Positions 1 to 6,562 of a stretch of DNA of 9,631 nucleotides are shown piece by piece. The stretch spans positions 1-9,631 of the forward strand of contig JALUJS010000347.1 in the NCBI GenBank assembly GCA_027056825.1, given 5' to 3'. The notes under the pieces are model-generated. The model did no database searches and had not been told where the DNA came from. It worked only from the letters and a program-made list of their open reading frames with translations. The DNA comes from Candidatus Krumholzibacteriia bacterium. GTDB lineage: Bacteria; Krumholzibacteriota; Krumholzibacteriia; LZORAL124-64-63. Within the stretch, counting starts at the first letter, position 1, and every line of letters starts with the position of its first letter. A program made the translations under genes and the position numbers.

Positions 1-746
1 GGAGGGGCCTCGTCGGGTTCTGGCGCGGCCAGGGCGTCGGCGATGTGGACGGCCTGCTCACGGGCCGCTCGGGGCGTGGCCGATGATCCGGATGCGGCGT
101 CCGGGGTGGAGGATTTCCCCAGGCGATCGACCCTGGCGCGCAGCCACAGCAGCACGACCAGCATCACGGCGAACAATCCGGTGGCCCAGCCGGCCAGGCG
201 GGCCAGGGCCTGACGGGCGACCAGGCCCGCGCTCAGGGCGTTGGCGATGGTGCCCATCTGCTCCATGAGCACGATGGTGTTGTCCTGCAATCCCTGCACG
301 GCATCCTTCCCGGCGGCGCTGTAGACCGAGAACTCACCGGCGGCGAGATTGGCCAGGGCCGGACCGGTCAGACGCCAGGTGTCCAGGGCCTCGTCCAGGG
401 CCTGGCGGGCCTTGCCGCCGCGGACCTTGTGCACGGGGTAATCCCGGCCGTCGTCGTCCAGCAGCAGGCCGCCCTTGTCCAGGGCCGCCAGGTTGCGATC
501 GAAGGCCAGGACCGTGCGCCCCACCTGCCTACGGGCCGCGGCCACGGCCTCGCGCTGCTCGGCCTGCTGCAGGGCCTGGACCTGCCGACCGAGGTCCTGG
601 ATGATGGTCTGCTGCTTCTGGGCCACCTCGATCTGCCGGCGCGAATCCGCGCCGCTGCGGCTCTGGTTCCAGACCAACCCGCCGGCGGCCACGGTCAACA
701 GGACGACCGCGGCCATGGCCGTGTTCAACAACTGCCGTGTGGACAT
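1..746 (-). CDS. Two-pass membrane sensor with PilJ-like periplasmic domain (partial, C-terminus off left edge)
   Basis: The reading frame opens with ATG at 746 and stays open for 248 codons to the left edge, so its end is not in the window. A GGAGG at 753-757 lies 6 nt before the ATG. Residues about 9-26 form a first membrane segment. Residues about 36-74 are Gln/Arg/Ala-rich and probably coiled coil. Residues about 75-170 resemble the PilJ-type sensory domain (type IV pili methyl-accepting chemotaxis transducer N-terminal domain): a pattern of AFDRNLAALDKGG followed by a conserved Trp at 124 (LDTW). A second membrane segment spans about 185-202. The cytoplasmic part begins at about 203 with an Ala/Pro/Ser-rich linker and has no obvious HAMP helix before the edge. 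Proteins with this layout usually continue into a methyl-accepting, histidine kinase or diguanylate cyclase output domain; which one applies here cannot be seen. The membrane topology is well supported; the PilJ assignment is a pattern-level inference. Confidence 0.8.
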   Translation of the reverse strand, partial: MSTRQLLNTAMAAVVLLTVAAGGLVWNQSRSGADSRRQIEVAQKQQTIIQDLGRQVQALQQAEQREAVAAARRQVGRTVLAFDRNLAALDKGGLLLDDDGRDYPVHKVRGGKARQALDEALDTWRLTGPALANLAAGEFSVYSAAGKDAVQGLQDNTIVLMEQMGTIANALSAGLVARQALARLAGWATGLFAVMLVVLLWLRARVDRLGKSSTPDAASGSSATPRAAREQAVHIADALAAPEPDEAP

Positions 747-984
747 GCGTTTCCTCCGTTTCCTGCCACAGTCGGGGCCGGAGCCCCGGATTCCTGGATC
801 CTGATCGGCAGGAAGAAGGTGTTATTTAGGATTTTGAAGGGAATTCAGGTACTTGGAGTGATAGTCTGCATCCTTGAATCGCCGGCCGGTACCGCACTGG
901 GTTCTTCATGTATAATGCCGGCTGGAATCCCGTTGTTGGAAGACCCCGACCTCATCCGTGCTGTCACGCGAAAGAAGGATGACC
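747..984. promoter_or_regulatory. Divergent intergenic region between the sensor and the S8 lipoprotease
   Basis: This 238-bp stretch separates two genes transcribed away from each other and must hold both promoters. Its middle (about 820-880) is clearly more AT-rich than the rest of the window. A perfect TATAAT is on the plus strand at 911-916. On the minus strand a TAAATA (823-828) is the best -10 candidate for the sensor gene, without a convincing -35 box. I see no coding frame with a ribosome binding site in it. Confidence 0.6.
911..916 (+). promoter_or_regulatory. -10 box (TATAAT) for the S8 lipoprotease gene
   Basis: The hexamer is a perfect match to the sigma-70 consensus -10 box and stands out in GC-rich surroundings. 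No good TTGACA-like box lies 16-18 nt upstream (that stretch reads GGTACC-like). Transcription would start near 922, giving a leader of about 60 nt before the ATG at 985. The missing -35 may mean that an activator or alternative sigma factor is used; this is inference. Confidence 0.5.
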
Positions 985-2922
985 ATGTTCAAAGCCCTGC
1001 CTGTGATCTGTATCCTGGTGTTGCTGTCCGGTTGCTCCGGGGGTCCGAAGCCGGCCCTCGCGCCGGCCCCCGAGCCTGCCGCCGCTCCCGAAGCGGCTCC
1101 CGCCCCCGATACCACCTCCGGTGGGAAGATCGCCATCGACAGCCTGGACGACCTGCCGACCCACACCTATCCGCTTAGCGGTACGGTCACGGACCTGTTG
1201 AACGATCCGGCGGCCATGGCCGCCCTCCAGGAAGCCTACCGCAGGGACCTGGAGTCGGACCTGGCCACCTACGAGATCACCGACGAGGCCACCCTGAAGG
1301 CCAAGTACGGCAGCCTGATGATTCTGGACCTTCTGGACGGCAACGACGGCGAAGCCCTGGAATACCTCGACAAGGTCAAGGCGCTGGAGGACAAGGAGGC
1401 CTCGCGGCTGATGAGCGGCCTGACCGCGCGCGCGCTGATCGATGCTCGCACCACGGCCGGCCGTGACGAGACCACCCCTGCGTTCAAGGATGCCTACCGT
1501 AAGGCGCTGACCCGGCGCGTGGAGGCCCTGCCCTGGGACGTTTGCCAGGATCAGGCCAAGAGCAACAAGGGCCGGGCCGAGTTCATGAGCGAGAACCTGC
1601 TCATGGGTGTGGTGCAGTCCCGTCTGGAGCCTGCTGCCGCGGCCATGGGAGCCTTGAGTGCGGACCTGGCCGGATCGGTCATCGGCATGCGCTACGCCAT
1701 GGACCACGTCCTGCCGCTGAACCCCATCGTGGCGGAGGTCTACGGGGCCTACATCCAGGAGCACAACCAGGAGAAGCACGATATCTGGCCCGGGCGCGAC
1801 GTCACCCTTGCGGCCGACGCGGGCCTGCAGCCGGTGATGATCGGCATCTGGGATTCGGGCGTGGACGTGAACGTGTTCAGGGACATCGTGTTCACCAACC
1901 CGGACGAGAAGGTGGACGGCCGCGACGATGACGGCAACGGCTTCGTGGACGACATCCACGGCATCGCCTTCGACCTGGACGGCAACTACAGCACCGACAT
2001 GTTGCATCCCCTGGGCGACCAGGAGGGCAAGCTGGAGGCGGCCTTCACCTCCATGCAGGGTTTCCAGGATCTGACCTCGGCCATCGACAGTCCCGAGGCC
2101 GCGGCCGTACGCAAGAAGCTGGCGGGGATGCCCCCGGACGAAGTGGGCCCTTTCCTTACGACCCTGAGCTTCGGAGGACTGTACAGCCACGGCACCCATG
2201 TGGCCGGCATCGCCTCGCGCGGCAATCCTTTCGCGCGGCTGCTGGTCGCCCGCATCACCTTCGACTACCACCAGACGCCCCAGGCCATGACCCTCGAGAC
2301 CGCCCGGCGCTTGGCCGACGATTACCGGCGCACCGCGCAATACTTCGCCGACCACGGCGTGCGCGTGGTGAACATGAGCTGGGGCTGGTCCTTCAAGGAG
2401 ATCGAAGGCGGGCTGGAGGCCAACGGCGTGGGCGAGGACGCCGAGGAGCGCGCGGCCATGGCCCGCGAGATGATCGATATCCTCAGCGACGGCCTGCGTG
2501 ACGCCATGACGGCCACGCCGCAGATCCTCTACGTGGCCGCCGCCGGCAACGAGGACAACGACGTGGAGTTCAACGTGACGATCCCCTCGGGCTTCGACCT
2601 GCCCAACCTGATGGTGGTCGGGGCCGTGGACCAGGCGGGCGATCCCACCAGCTTCACCAGCGGGGGTCGCAACGTGAAGGTCTACGCCGACGGCTTCCAG
2701 GTCGAGAGCAACGTGCCCGGCGGCGGGACCATGAAGATGAGCGGCACCTCCATGGCCTCGCCCAACGTATGCAACCTGGCTGCCAAGCTCATCGCCCTGC
2801 GGCCCGGCTTGACGCCGACCGAGGTCATCGGCCTGATCGAGAAGGGCGCCGACCCGCATCCGGAGCATCCGGAGATCCTGCTGATGAACCCCAAGGCGTC
2901 GGTGGGGTTGCTGGAATCGTAG
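985..2922 (+). CDS. S8 (subtilisin-family) serine protease, lipoprotein
   Basis: This 645-residue protein is a predicted secreted lipoprotein protease. The start at ATG 985 is chosen because AGAAGG (973-978) sits 6 nt before it and it gives a clean lipoprotein signal (MFKALPVICILVLLSGC, lipobox LSGC, Cys17). In-frame starts at 958 and 979 lack that spacing. A Pro/Ala-rich tether follows to about residue 45. Residues about 55-270 are an acidic, mostly helical region that I do not recognise. The catalytic domain carries all S8 landmarks: Asp290 in GIWDSGVD, His402 in SHGTHVAG, oxyanion Asn522 in AAAGNED and Ser589 in GTSMASP. After the Asp comes an acidic segment (DGRDDDGNGFVDD, about 312-324) common in bacterial S8 proteins and possibly calcium-binding. 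The Asp-to-His spacing of 112 residues is longer than in subtilisin and implies an insert at about 335-395. No typical inhibitor-type propeptide is evident. It probably acts on the periplasmic or outer surface; the substrate is unknown. Confidence 0.95.
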   Translation: MFKALPVICILVLLSGCSGGPKPALAPAPEPAAAPEAAPAPDTTSGGKIAIDSLDDLPTHTYPLSGTVTDLLNDPAAMAALQEAYRRDLESDLATYEITDEATLKAKYGSLMILDLLDGNDGEALEYLDKVKALEDKEASRLMSGLTARALIDARTTAGRDETTPAFKDAYRKALTRRVEALPWDVCQDQAKSNKGRAEFMSENLLMGVVQSRLEPAAAAMGALSADLAGSVIGMRYAMDHVLPLNPIVAEVYGAYIQEHNQEKHDIWPGRDVTLAADAGLQPVMIGIWDSGVDVNVFRDIVFTNPDEKVDGRDDDGNGFVDDIHGIAFDLDGNYSTDMLHPLGDQEGKLEAAFTSMQGFQDLTSAIDSPEAAAVRKKLAGMPPDEVGPFLTTLSFGGLYSHGTHVAGIASRGNPFARLLVARITFDYHQTPQAMTLETARRLADDYRRTAQYFADHGVRVVNMSWGWSFKEIEGGLEANGVGEDAEERAAMAREMIDILSDGLRDAMTATPQILYVAAAGNEDNDVEFNVTIPSGFDLPNLMVVGAVDQAGDPTSFTSGGRNVKVYADGFQVESNVPGGGTMKMSGTSMASPNVCNLAAKLIALRPGLTPTEVIGLIEKGADPHPEHPEILLMNPKASVGLLES

Positions 2923-2932
2923 CCCGGATTAC

Positions 2933-2991
2933 CCCCCGGGGGACCAGGACCCCCGCAGACGGCCTCCAATGCCCTGATTGGAGGCCGTTTT
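2933..2991 (+). repeat. Dispersed terminator-bearing repeat, copy 1
   Basis: The element starts with CCCCCGGGGG, continues with ACCAGGACCC and ends in the hairpin terminator described separately. It recurs at 5484-5542 with 57 of 59 positions identical (differences at 2953 C/G and 2974 C/G), ungapped. It starts 10 bp after the stop codon of the S8 protease. The identity extends well beyond the hairpin into the GC-palindrome and linker, so the element is duplicated as a unit rather than being two similar terminators. Confidence 0.85.
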
Positions 2992-2992
2992 T
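2959..2992 (+). terminator. Rho-independent terminator of the S8 lipoprotease gene
   Basis: A perfect 12-bp stem (ACGGCCTCCAAT at 2959-2970 with ATTGGAGGCCGT at 2977-2988) encloses a 6-nt loop (GCCCTG). The stem's last T begins a run of five T (2988-2992), followed by CC and TTT. Stem, loop and T-run are textbook for intrinsic termination on the plus strand, 37 bp after the stop codon. Confidence 0.9.
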
Positions 2993-3112
2993 CCTTTGGG
3001 CCGCGCGGGATGCGCCCCTCACCGCAGGTCATGTCCACCGGCTCCGCTGGAATCAGGCCGGTTGTGCGTTGGGTAGGGTGACTCCATATCCAAACGTGAC
3101 AGGAGAAGAACC

Positions 3113-3790
3113 ATGAGATTGGTACGCATCGGCAGCGCGGTTTGCGCCCTGGTCCTGATGATGAGCGCGACATCCGCCTTGGCGGAAGCCGCCTCTCCGG
3201 TTTCCGACTACACCCGCTATACCGGCACCTGGGTGCTGGACAAAAACGCCAGCGACGATCCGGCTGAGGCTCTGGCCGCAGGTAGAACCACGGGCCGGAG
3301 CGGAACAGGCGGCATGCATGGCGGCGGCATGGGTGGTGGTGGCGGTAGACGCGGCGGCGGCATGGGCCGCAGAGGCAGCGGCATGAAGGGTGGCCGTTCC
3401 GGATCCCAGGCTGATGCGCAGCGAGGCGCCCAAGCGGCCGACCTTTCGACCCGGAACCAGTTGCGCCGTCAGAAGGCCATGGCCCGCCTGGAAATCTTCA
3501 CCGACGGTCGCGAACTCGACATCACCGACGGTCTGGACATGACCCGACTGCTGTCCTGTGACGGCAGGGCGAAGGAAGTCTGGACCGAAAACGGTCAGGC
3601 CATGGCCTCGGCACGCCTGGAAAACGGGAGCATCATAGAGACCTGGTCCTCCGGAAAGGGCGGAGGACGCACCCTCACCTACACCCTGAGCCCCGATGGC
3701 AATCGGCTTACGGTCAGGGAGGAGCGTCGGACCCGCCGGGAATCCGACGAGCCCCGGGTCATCACCCTGGTCTACGACCGGCGGGAATGA
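3113..3790 (+). CDS. Exported Gly/Met/Arg-rich protein of unknown function
   Basis: A 225-residue protein that I do not recognise. AGGAG (3101-3105) is 7 nt before the ATG. Residues 1 to about 24 form a Sec signal peptide ending in SALA, so the mature protein is probably periplasmic or secreted. The mature start reads YTGTWVLDKNASDDP, the beta-strand style opening (GTW.LD..xSDDP) seen in many small hypothetical exported proteins. Residues about 63-98 are a low-complexity tract of Gly with Met, Arg and Lys (GGGMGGGGGRRGGGMGRRG). The C-terminal part (about 125-222) looks like antiparallel beta strands with alternating charge (LEIFTDGRELDITDG, LTYTLSPDGNRLTVREE). The only Cys after the signal is in LSCDG (149). 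It stands alone after the upstream terminator and converges on the SDH_sah gene with 24 bp between stops. Metal or nucleic-acid binding by the basic Gly/Met tract is possible but unsupported. Confidence 0.85.
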   Translation: MRLVRIGSAVCALVLMMSATSALAEAASPVSDYTRYTGTWVLDKNASDDPAEALAAGRTTGRSGTGGMHGGGMGGGGGRRGGGMGRRGSGMKGGRSGSQADAQRGAQAADLSTRNQLRRQKAMARLEIFTDGRELDITDGLDMTRLLSCDGRAKEVWTENGQAMASARLENGSIIETWSSGKGGGRTLTYTLSPDGNRLTVREERRTRRESDEPRVITLVYDRRE

Positions 3791-3814
3791 AGAGCCAGGT
3801 CCCCGGCGCGCCCA

Positions 3815-4645
3815 TCAGGCCGGATGCGAATCCTTGCTGTGGCGCGGTCCCGGCGTGAACTCAACGGTCTGGTGGTGCTTGACCGGCTGGGCGAACAGGC
3901 TCATCAGCTGCAGGATCTCCGGCGGCATCTGGTCGCTGACGTTCAGGCCCAACCGTTTGGCCTCCTGGAAGGTGATGGGATAGTCGTGGGTCCAGGTCCC
4001 GGTGGCCATCAGTGCGGCCAGTTCGGCGGCCTTGTCCTCGTCCAGGCTGCGGGTCAGCAGATCCTTGACGCTGGCTTGCAGCTGGTTCACCGCCTTGCGG
4101 CCGATATCGGCCATGATCAGGGTCTGGTCGTCCACCTTCTCCACCGGCTTTTCCTCGACGACCTTGAGCAGCGAGGCGGCCGGATACTGCCCCAATTGGG
4201 GGTCGACCGGGCCGAGGACGGCGTGGGGGGACATGACGATCTCATCGGCGGCCAGGGCGATCAGCGTGCCGCCGGACATGGCGTAGTGGGGGACGAAGAC
4301 GGTGGTCTTGCCCTTGCGCTGCTGGAGGGCGCGCGCGATCTGCAGGGAAGCCAACACCAGTCCCCCCGGGGTGTGCAGGACCAGGTCCAGGGGCATGTCC
4401 GGGTCGGTCATCTCGCAGGCCCGCAGGACCGCCTCGGCGTCATGGATGTCGATGTACCGCATCACGGGGAAGCCGAGCAGGTTCATGGTCTCCTGCCGGT
4501 GGACCATGAGGATGACCCGCGAACCGCGCTTCTGCTCGATGCGGGAGAGCAGCCGCTGGCGCGATGATTCCAGAAGACGCTGTCGCAGCACCGGCTGGAT
4601 GGCCGTGAACAGGAAGAAGAGCCAAAACAGGGATCCCGCGTTCAT
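3815..4645 (-). CDS. SDH_sah-family (ClpP/SppA-class) membrane-anchored serine protease
   Basis: A 276-residue protein of the serine dehydrogenase proteinase family (SDH_sah, PF01972), a branch of the ClpP/crotonase fold that includes SppA-like proteases. Residues about 4-20 (SLFWLFFLFTAIQPVL) are one N-terminal membrane anchor. The next 20 residues are basic and helical. The protease core is distinct: MNLLGFPVMRYIDIHDAE (54-71), the LHTPGG motif (90-95), the nucleophile Ser124 in HYAMSGGTLIALAADEI, and the following GPVDPQLG. The family is named for a thermophile enzyme reported to degrade serine dehydratase; most bacterial members are uncharacterised. GGAGG (4652-4656) is 6 nt before the ATG and lies around the stop codon of the upstream rhomboid gene, whose TAA (4649-4651) ends only 3 bp before this start, so translation is probably coupled. 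The protein ends in a His/Lys-rich tail (HSKDSHPA). The family call is strong; the substrate is unknown. Confidence 0.92.
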   Translation of the reverse strand: MNAGSLFWLFFLFTAIQPVLRQRLLESSRQRLLSRIEQKRGSRVILMVHRQETMNLLGFPVMRYIDIHDAEAVLRACEMTDPDMPLDLVLHTPGGLVLASLQIARALQQRKGKTTVFVPHYAMSGGTLIALAADEIVMSPHAVLGPVDPQLGQYPAASLLKVVEEKPVEKVDDQTLIMADIGRKAVNQLQASVKDLLTRSLDEDKAAELAALMATGTWTHDYPITFQEAKRLGLNVSDQMPPEILQLMSLFAQPVKHHQTVEFTPGPRHSKDSHPA

Positions 4646-4648
4646 GGT

Positions 4649-5407
4649 TTACCTCCAGAAACGGTGACCGGAACCGAACGGATCGCGGCCCCAGGCCCCT
4701 TCGATGCCATACTCGTCGACCCAGGGGCAGCAGGAATGCCGGGGCAGGAAGAATTTGTGCAGGACGACGCCGGCTATGAATCCTCCGACATGGGCCCACC
4801 AGGCTACTCCGCCCACCGAACCCTGCAGTCCCGCGAAGGTTCCCCCCACCAGCTGCGTGAAGAACCAGAAGACCAGGAAGAAGACCGCCGGCAACTCGAA
4901 GAACAGCGGCCAGAAGAACAAAGGCACCAGGGTGATGATCCGGGCATGGGGAAAGAGCACGAAGTAGGCGCCCAGCACTCCGGCGATGGCTCCGGAGGCC
5001 CCGACCGTGGGAATGGTCGAACCGGCGTTGAAGATGAAATGCCCGGTGCCCGCCAGTAGGCCCATGAGCAGGTAGAACACCAGGAAGCGCCATCGGCCCA
5101 TCCGGTCCTCGACGTTGTCCCCGAAGATCCACAGCGTCCACATATTGCCGATCAGGTGCGACCAGCCTCCGTGCAGGAACATGTGGGTGAAGAACGGCCA
5201 GTAGTTGTCCAGGGGGAAGCCGGCGATCTGCGCCCACTGGGGATGGGAATACCGCGCGGGGACCAGCCCGTAGAGATAGAAGAAGCGTTCGAGGCCGGGT
5301 TTGCCCAGCGACAGCTCGAACAGGAACACCAGGGTGTTGATCCCGATGAGGATCCAGGTGATCAGCGGGAAATGCCGGCTGGGTATGGTGTCGCGCAAGG
5401 GAAACAT
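4649..5407 (-). CDS. Rhomboid-family intramembrane serine protease
   Basis: A 252-residue polytopic protein with all rhomboid hallmarks: HGGWSHLIGNMWTLWIFGDNVED (79-101, with the loop-1 and HxxxN elements His84 and Asn88), the GASG motif with nucleophile Ser138 (VGASGAIAGVLGAY), and His206 in the last core helix (AHVGGFIAG). At least six membrane helices are visible, including an unusually aromatic one at about 164-184. The C-terminal tail (about 219-252) is cytoplasmic-like, with a Cys-Cys pair and a Trp/Gly-rich end. Start choice: ATG 5407 is preceded by GAGGAGAGG (5414-5422). An in-frame ATG at 5464 would add 19 residues with no ribosome binding site and no conservation pattern, so I reject it. 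Rhomboids cleave transmembrane helices of partner proteins. The neighbouring SDH_sah protease, 3 bp downstream, is the likeliest functional partner. Confidence 0.95.
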   Translation of the reverse strand: MFPLRDTIPSRHFPLITWILIGINTLVFLFELSLGKPGLERFFYLYGLVPARYSHPQWAQIAGFPLDNYWPFFTHMFLHGGWSHLIGNMWTLWIFGDNVEDRMGRWRFLVFYLLMGLLAGTGHFIFNAGSTIPTVGASGAIAGVLGAYFVLFPHARIITLVPLFFWPLFFELPAVFFLVFWFFTQLVGGTFAGLQGSVGGVAWWAHVGGFIAGVVLHKFFLPRHSCCPWVDEYGIEGAWGRDPFGSGHRFWR

Positions 5408-5483
5408 CCGGATCCTCTCCTCGGGTTGCCCCGGAATGATAGCCGAACTCCCGGGAATGCGCATGAGGGAATCGCCGGCCCGT

Positions 5484-5542
5484 CCCCCGGGGGACCAGGA
5501 CCCGCGCAGACGGCCTCCAATGCCGTGATTGGAGGCCGTTTT
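5484..5542 (+). repeat. Dispersed terminator-bearing repeat, copy 2
   Basis: It matches copy 1 (2933-2991) at 57 of 59 positions in the same plus orientation, from CCCCCGGGGG through the hairpin to TTTT. The 12-bp stem is perfect here too (5510-5521 with 5528-5539, loop GCCGTG). Both flanking genes (yeiH upstream, rhomboid downstream) run on the minus strand, so the T-run side faces the end of yeiH, opposite to the direction of local transcription. Confidence 0.85.
5510..5542 (+). terminator. Hairpin terminator oriented against the surrounding genes
   Basis: The structure is a perfect 12-bp GC-rich stem, a 6-nt loop and four T on the plus strand. No plus-strand gene precedes it. On the minus strand, where yeiH ends at 5558, the hairpin is followed by CTGCGC rather than a T-run, so it should be weaker for yeiH. 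It could stop antisense transcripts entering yeiH, or form a hairpin that protects the yeiH mRNA 3' end; both are inference. Confidence 0.6.
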
Positions 5543-5557
5543 CGCAAAAAACAGGGA

Positions 5558-6562
5558 TCAGAAGAACAGCCGCACCATCACGCCGCTGAACAGGATCTGC
5601 ACCGCGAAGATCGCGCCCCCGGCCAGCAGGGCGGAGCGCCCGTTGCGCAGGATGCTGGCGAAGGTGATGCGCAGGCCGATGCCGGCCATGGCCACGATCA
5701 GGGCGTAGTGGCTGGCGTGCCCCAGGACCGAAACCCAACGGTCGGGCAGCAGCCCGAAGGTGGGCACCAGCGACAGCAGCACGAAGCCGATGATGAATCC
5801 CGGCACCCGGGGCCGGCCCCCACGCGCGCTCCGGCCGCTTGCCCGGTTGCGCGCTGCGCCACGGCCCGCGAAGGCGAACAGCAGCAAGAACACCAGGGGA
5901 AAGAGCATCAGGATGCGCGTCATCTTGATGATGGTCGCGGTCTGCCCCGCCGCGTCGCTGACCGAGAATCCCGCGGCCACGACCTGTCCCACCGCCTGCA
6001 GGGTGTTGCCGATCATCAGACCCGCGTCCAGGTCCGTCAGGCGCAGCACGGTGTGGGCCAGAAAAGGCAACAGGAAAATGCCGGCGGTGCCCAGGGCGTT
6101 GACGATGGCCACCGACAGCCCCACTTCCTCTTCCCGGGCGCCGACGATCTGTTCGGTCGCGGCGATGGCCGAACTGCCGCACACCCCGTTGCCGATGCCC
6201 AGCAGCAGGGCGAACTTCCGGTCCAGTCGCAGCGCCGCGCCCAGGACCAGGGCCGCACCGATGGTCACGGCCACCCCGGCGATGACCAGCAGCACCGAAC
6301 GCAACCCCAGTTCCCGCAGGATGGTGAAATCCAGGTTGACCCCCATCAGGGCGATGGCGGCCGCCAGGATGTGCTTTTCGCTGAAGGAGATGCCGGCTGT
6401 GAAAGATGTCCCGGGCCGCATGAGGTTTCCGGTGAGGATGCCCAGGATGATGGCCATGGCCACCGCCCCGATGGGGATGAAATCGGCCAGCACATAGGCG
6501 GCCGCCGCCAGGACCAGGCACAGGCCGAGGCCCTTGAGGTAGGGGACGGGTTGAAGGTTCAC
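5558..6562 (-). CDS. yeiH: YeiH/COG2855 family transporter, putative sulfate/sulfite exporter
   Basis: A 334-residue integral membrane protein of the Cons_hypoth698/UPF0324 family (PF03601, E. coli YeiH). The typical features are the N-terminal IPIGAVAMAIILGILTGN, the SEKHILAAAIALMGVNLDF stretch (61-79), and the signature GIGNGVCGSSAIAA (122-135), plus about ten hydrophobic helices and the final IGLRITF and GG..F..Q elements. Members are annotated as putative sulfate exporters, and some bacterial homologues accompany sulfonate degradation, where sulfite or sulfate must leave the cell; direct transport evidence is scarce. A basic Arg/Gly-rich cytoplasmic loop (about 231-250) divides the helices. 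The start is GTG at 6562, supported by GGAGAAG (6567-6573). The gene has its own promoter with a palindromic operator and is followed by the second terminator-bearing repeat. Confidence 0.9.
   Translation of the reverse strand: MNLQPVPYLKGLGLCLVLAAAAYVLADFIPIGAVAMAIILGILTGNLMRPGTSFTAGISFSEKHILAAAIALMGVNLDFTILRELGLRSVLLVIAGVAVTIGAALVLGAALRLDRKFALLLGIGNGVCGSSAIAATEQIVGAREEEVGLSVAIVNALGTAGIFLLPFLAHTVLRLTDLDAGLMIGNTLQAVGQVVAAGFSVSDAAGQTATIIKMTRILMLFPLVFLLLFAFAGRGAARNRASGRSARGGRPRVPGFIIGFVLLSLVPTFGLLPDRWVSVLGHASHYALIVAMAGIGLRITFASILRNGRSALLAGGAIFAVQILFSGVMVRLFF

Larger units (their letters stand above)
5408..5557 (-). promoter_or_regulatory. Intergenic region carrying the promoter of the rhomboid-SDH_sah operon
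   Basis: The 150 bp between yeiH and the rhomboid gene hold the second terminator-bearing repeat (5484-5542). Between that repeat and the rhomboid start, the best -10 candidate on the minus strand is TATCAT (5436-5441), without a clear -35 box. The operon promoter must lie either here or further upstream by read-through from yeiH. The hairpin has no T-run in the minus direction, so such read-through is not obviously blocked. Confidence 0.35.

Noticed and set aside
964..2868. Long open frame (634 codons) on the minus strand opposite the S8 protease
   Set aside because: It mirrors the codon structure of a GC-rich real gene, has His/Gly/Val-rich composition without any motif, and the plus-strand protein has a complete catalytic triad.
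3034..3062. Inverted repeat ACCGGC / GCCGGT upstream of the Gly-rich protein gene
   Set aside because: A 6-bp GC-only stem with a 14-nt loop and no T-run; common by chance at this base composition and not positioned on a recognisable promoter.
5408..5464. Upstream extension of the rhomboid gene to ATG 5464
   Set aside because: No ribosome binding site before 5464, while ATG 5407 has GAGGAGAGG upstream and gives the normal start just before the first helix.
4440..6521. Minus-strand frame of 693 codons that overlaps SDH_sah, rhomboid and yeiH in another frame
   Set aside because: Pro/Arg/Gly/His-rich out-of-frame translation; the in-frame genes carry all conserved motifs.
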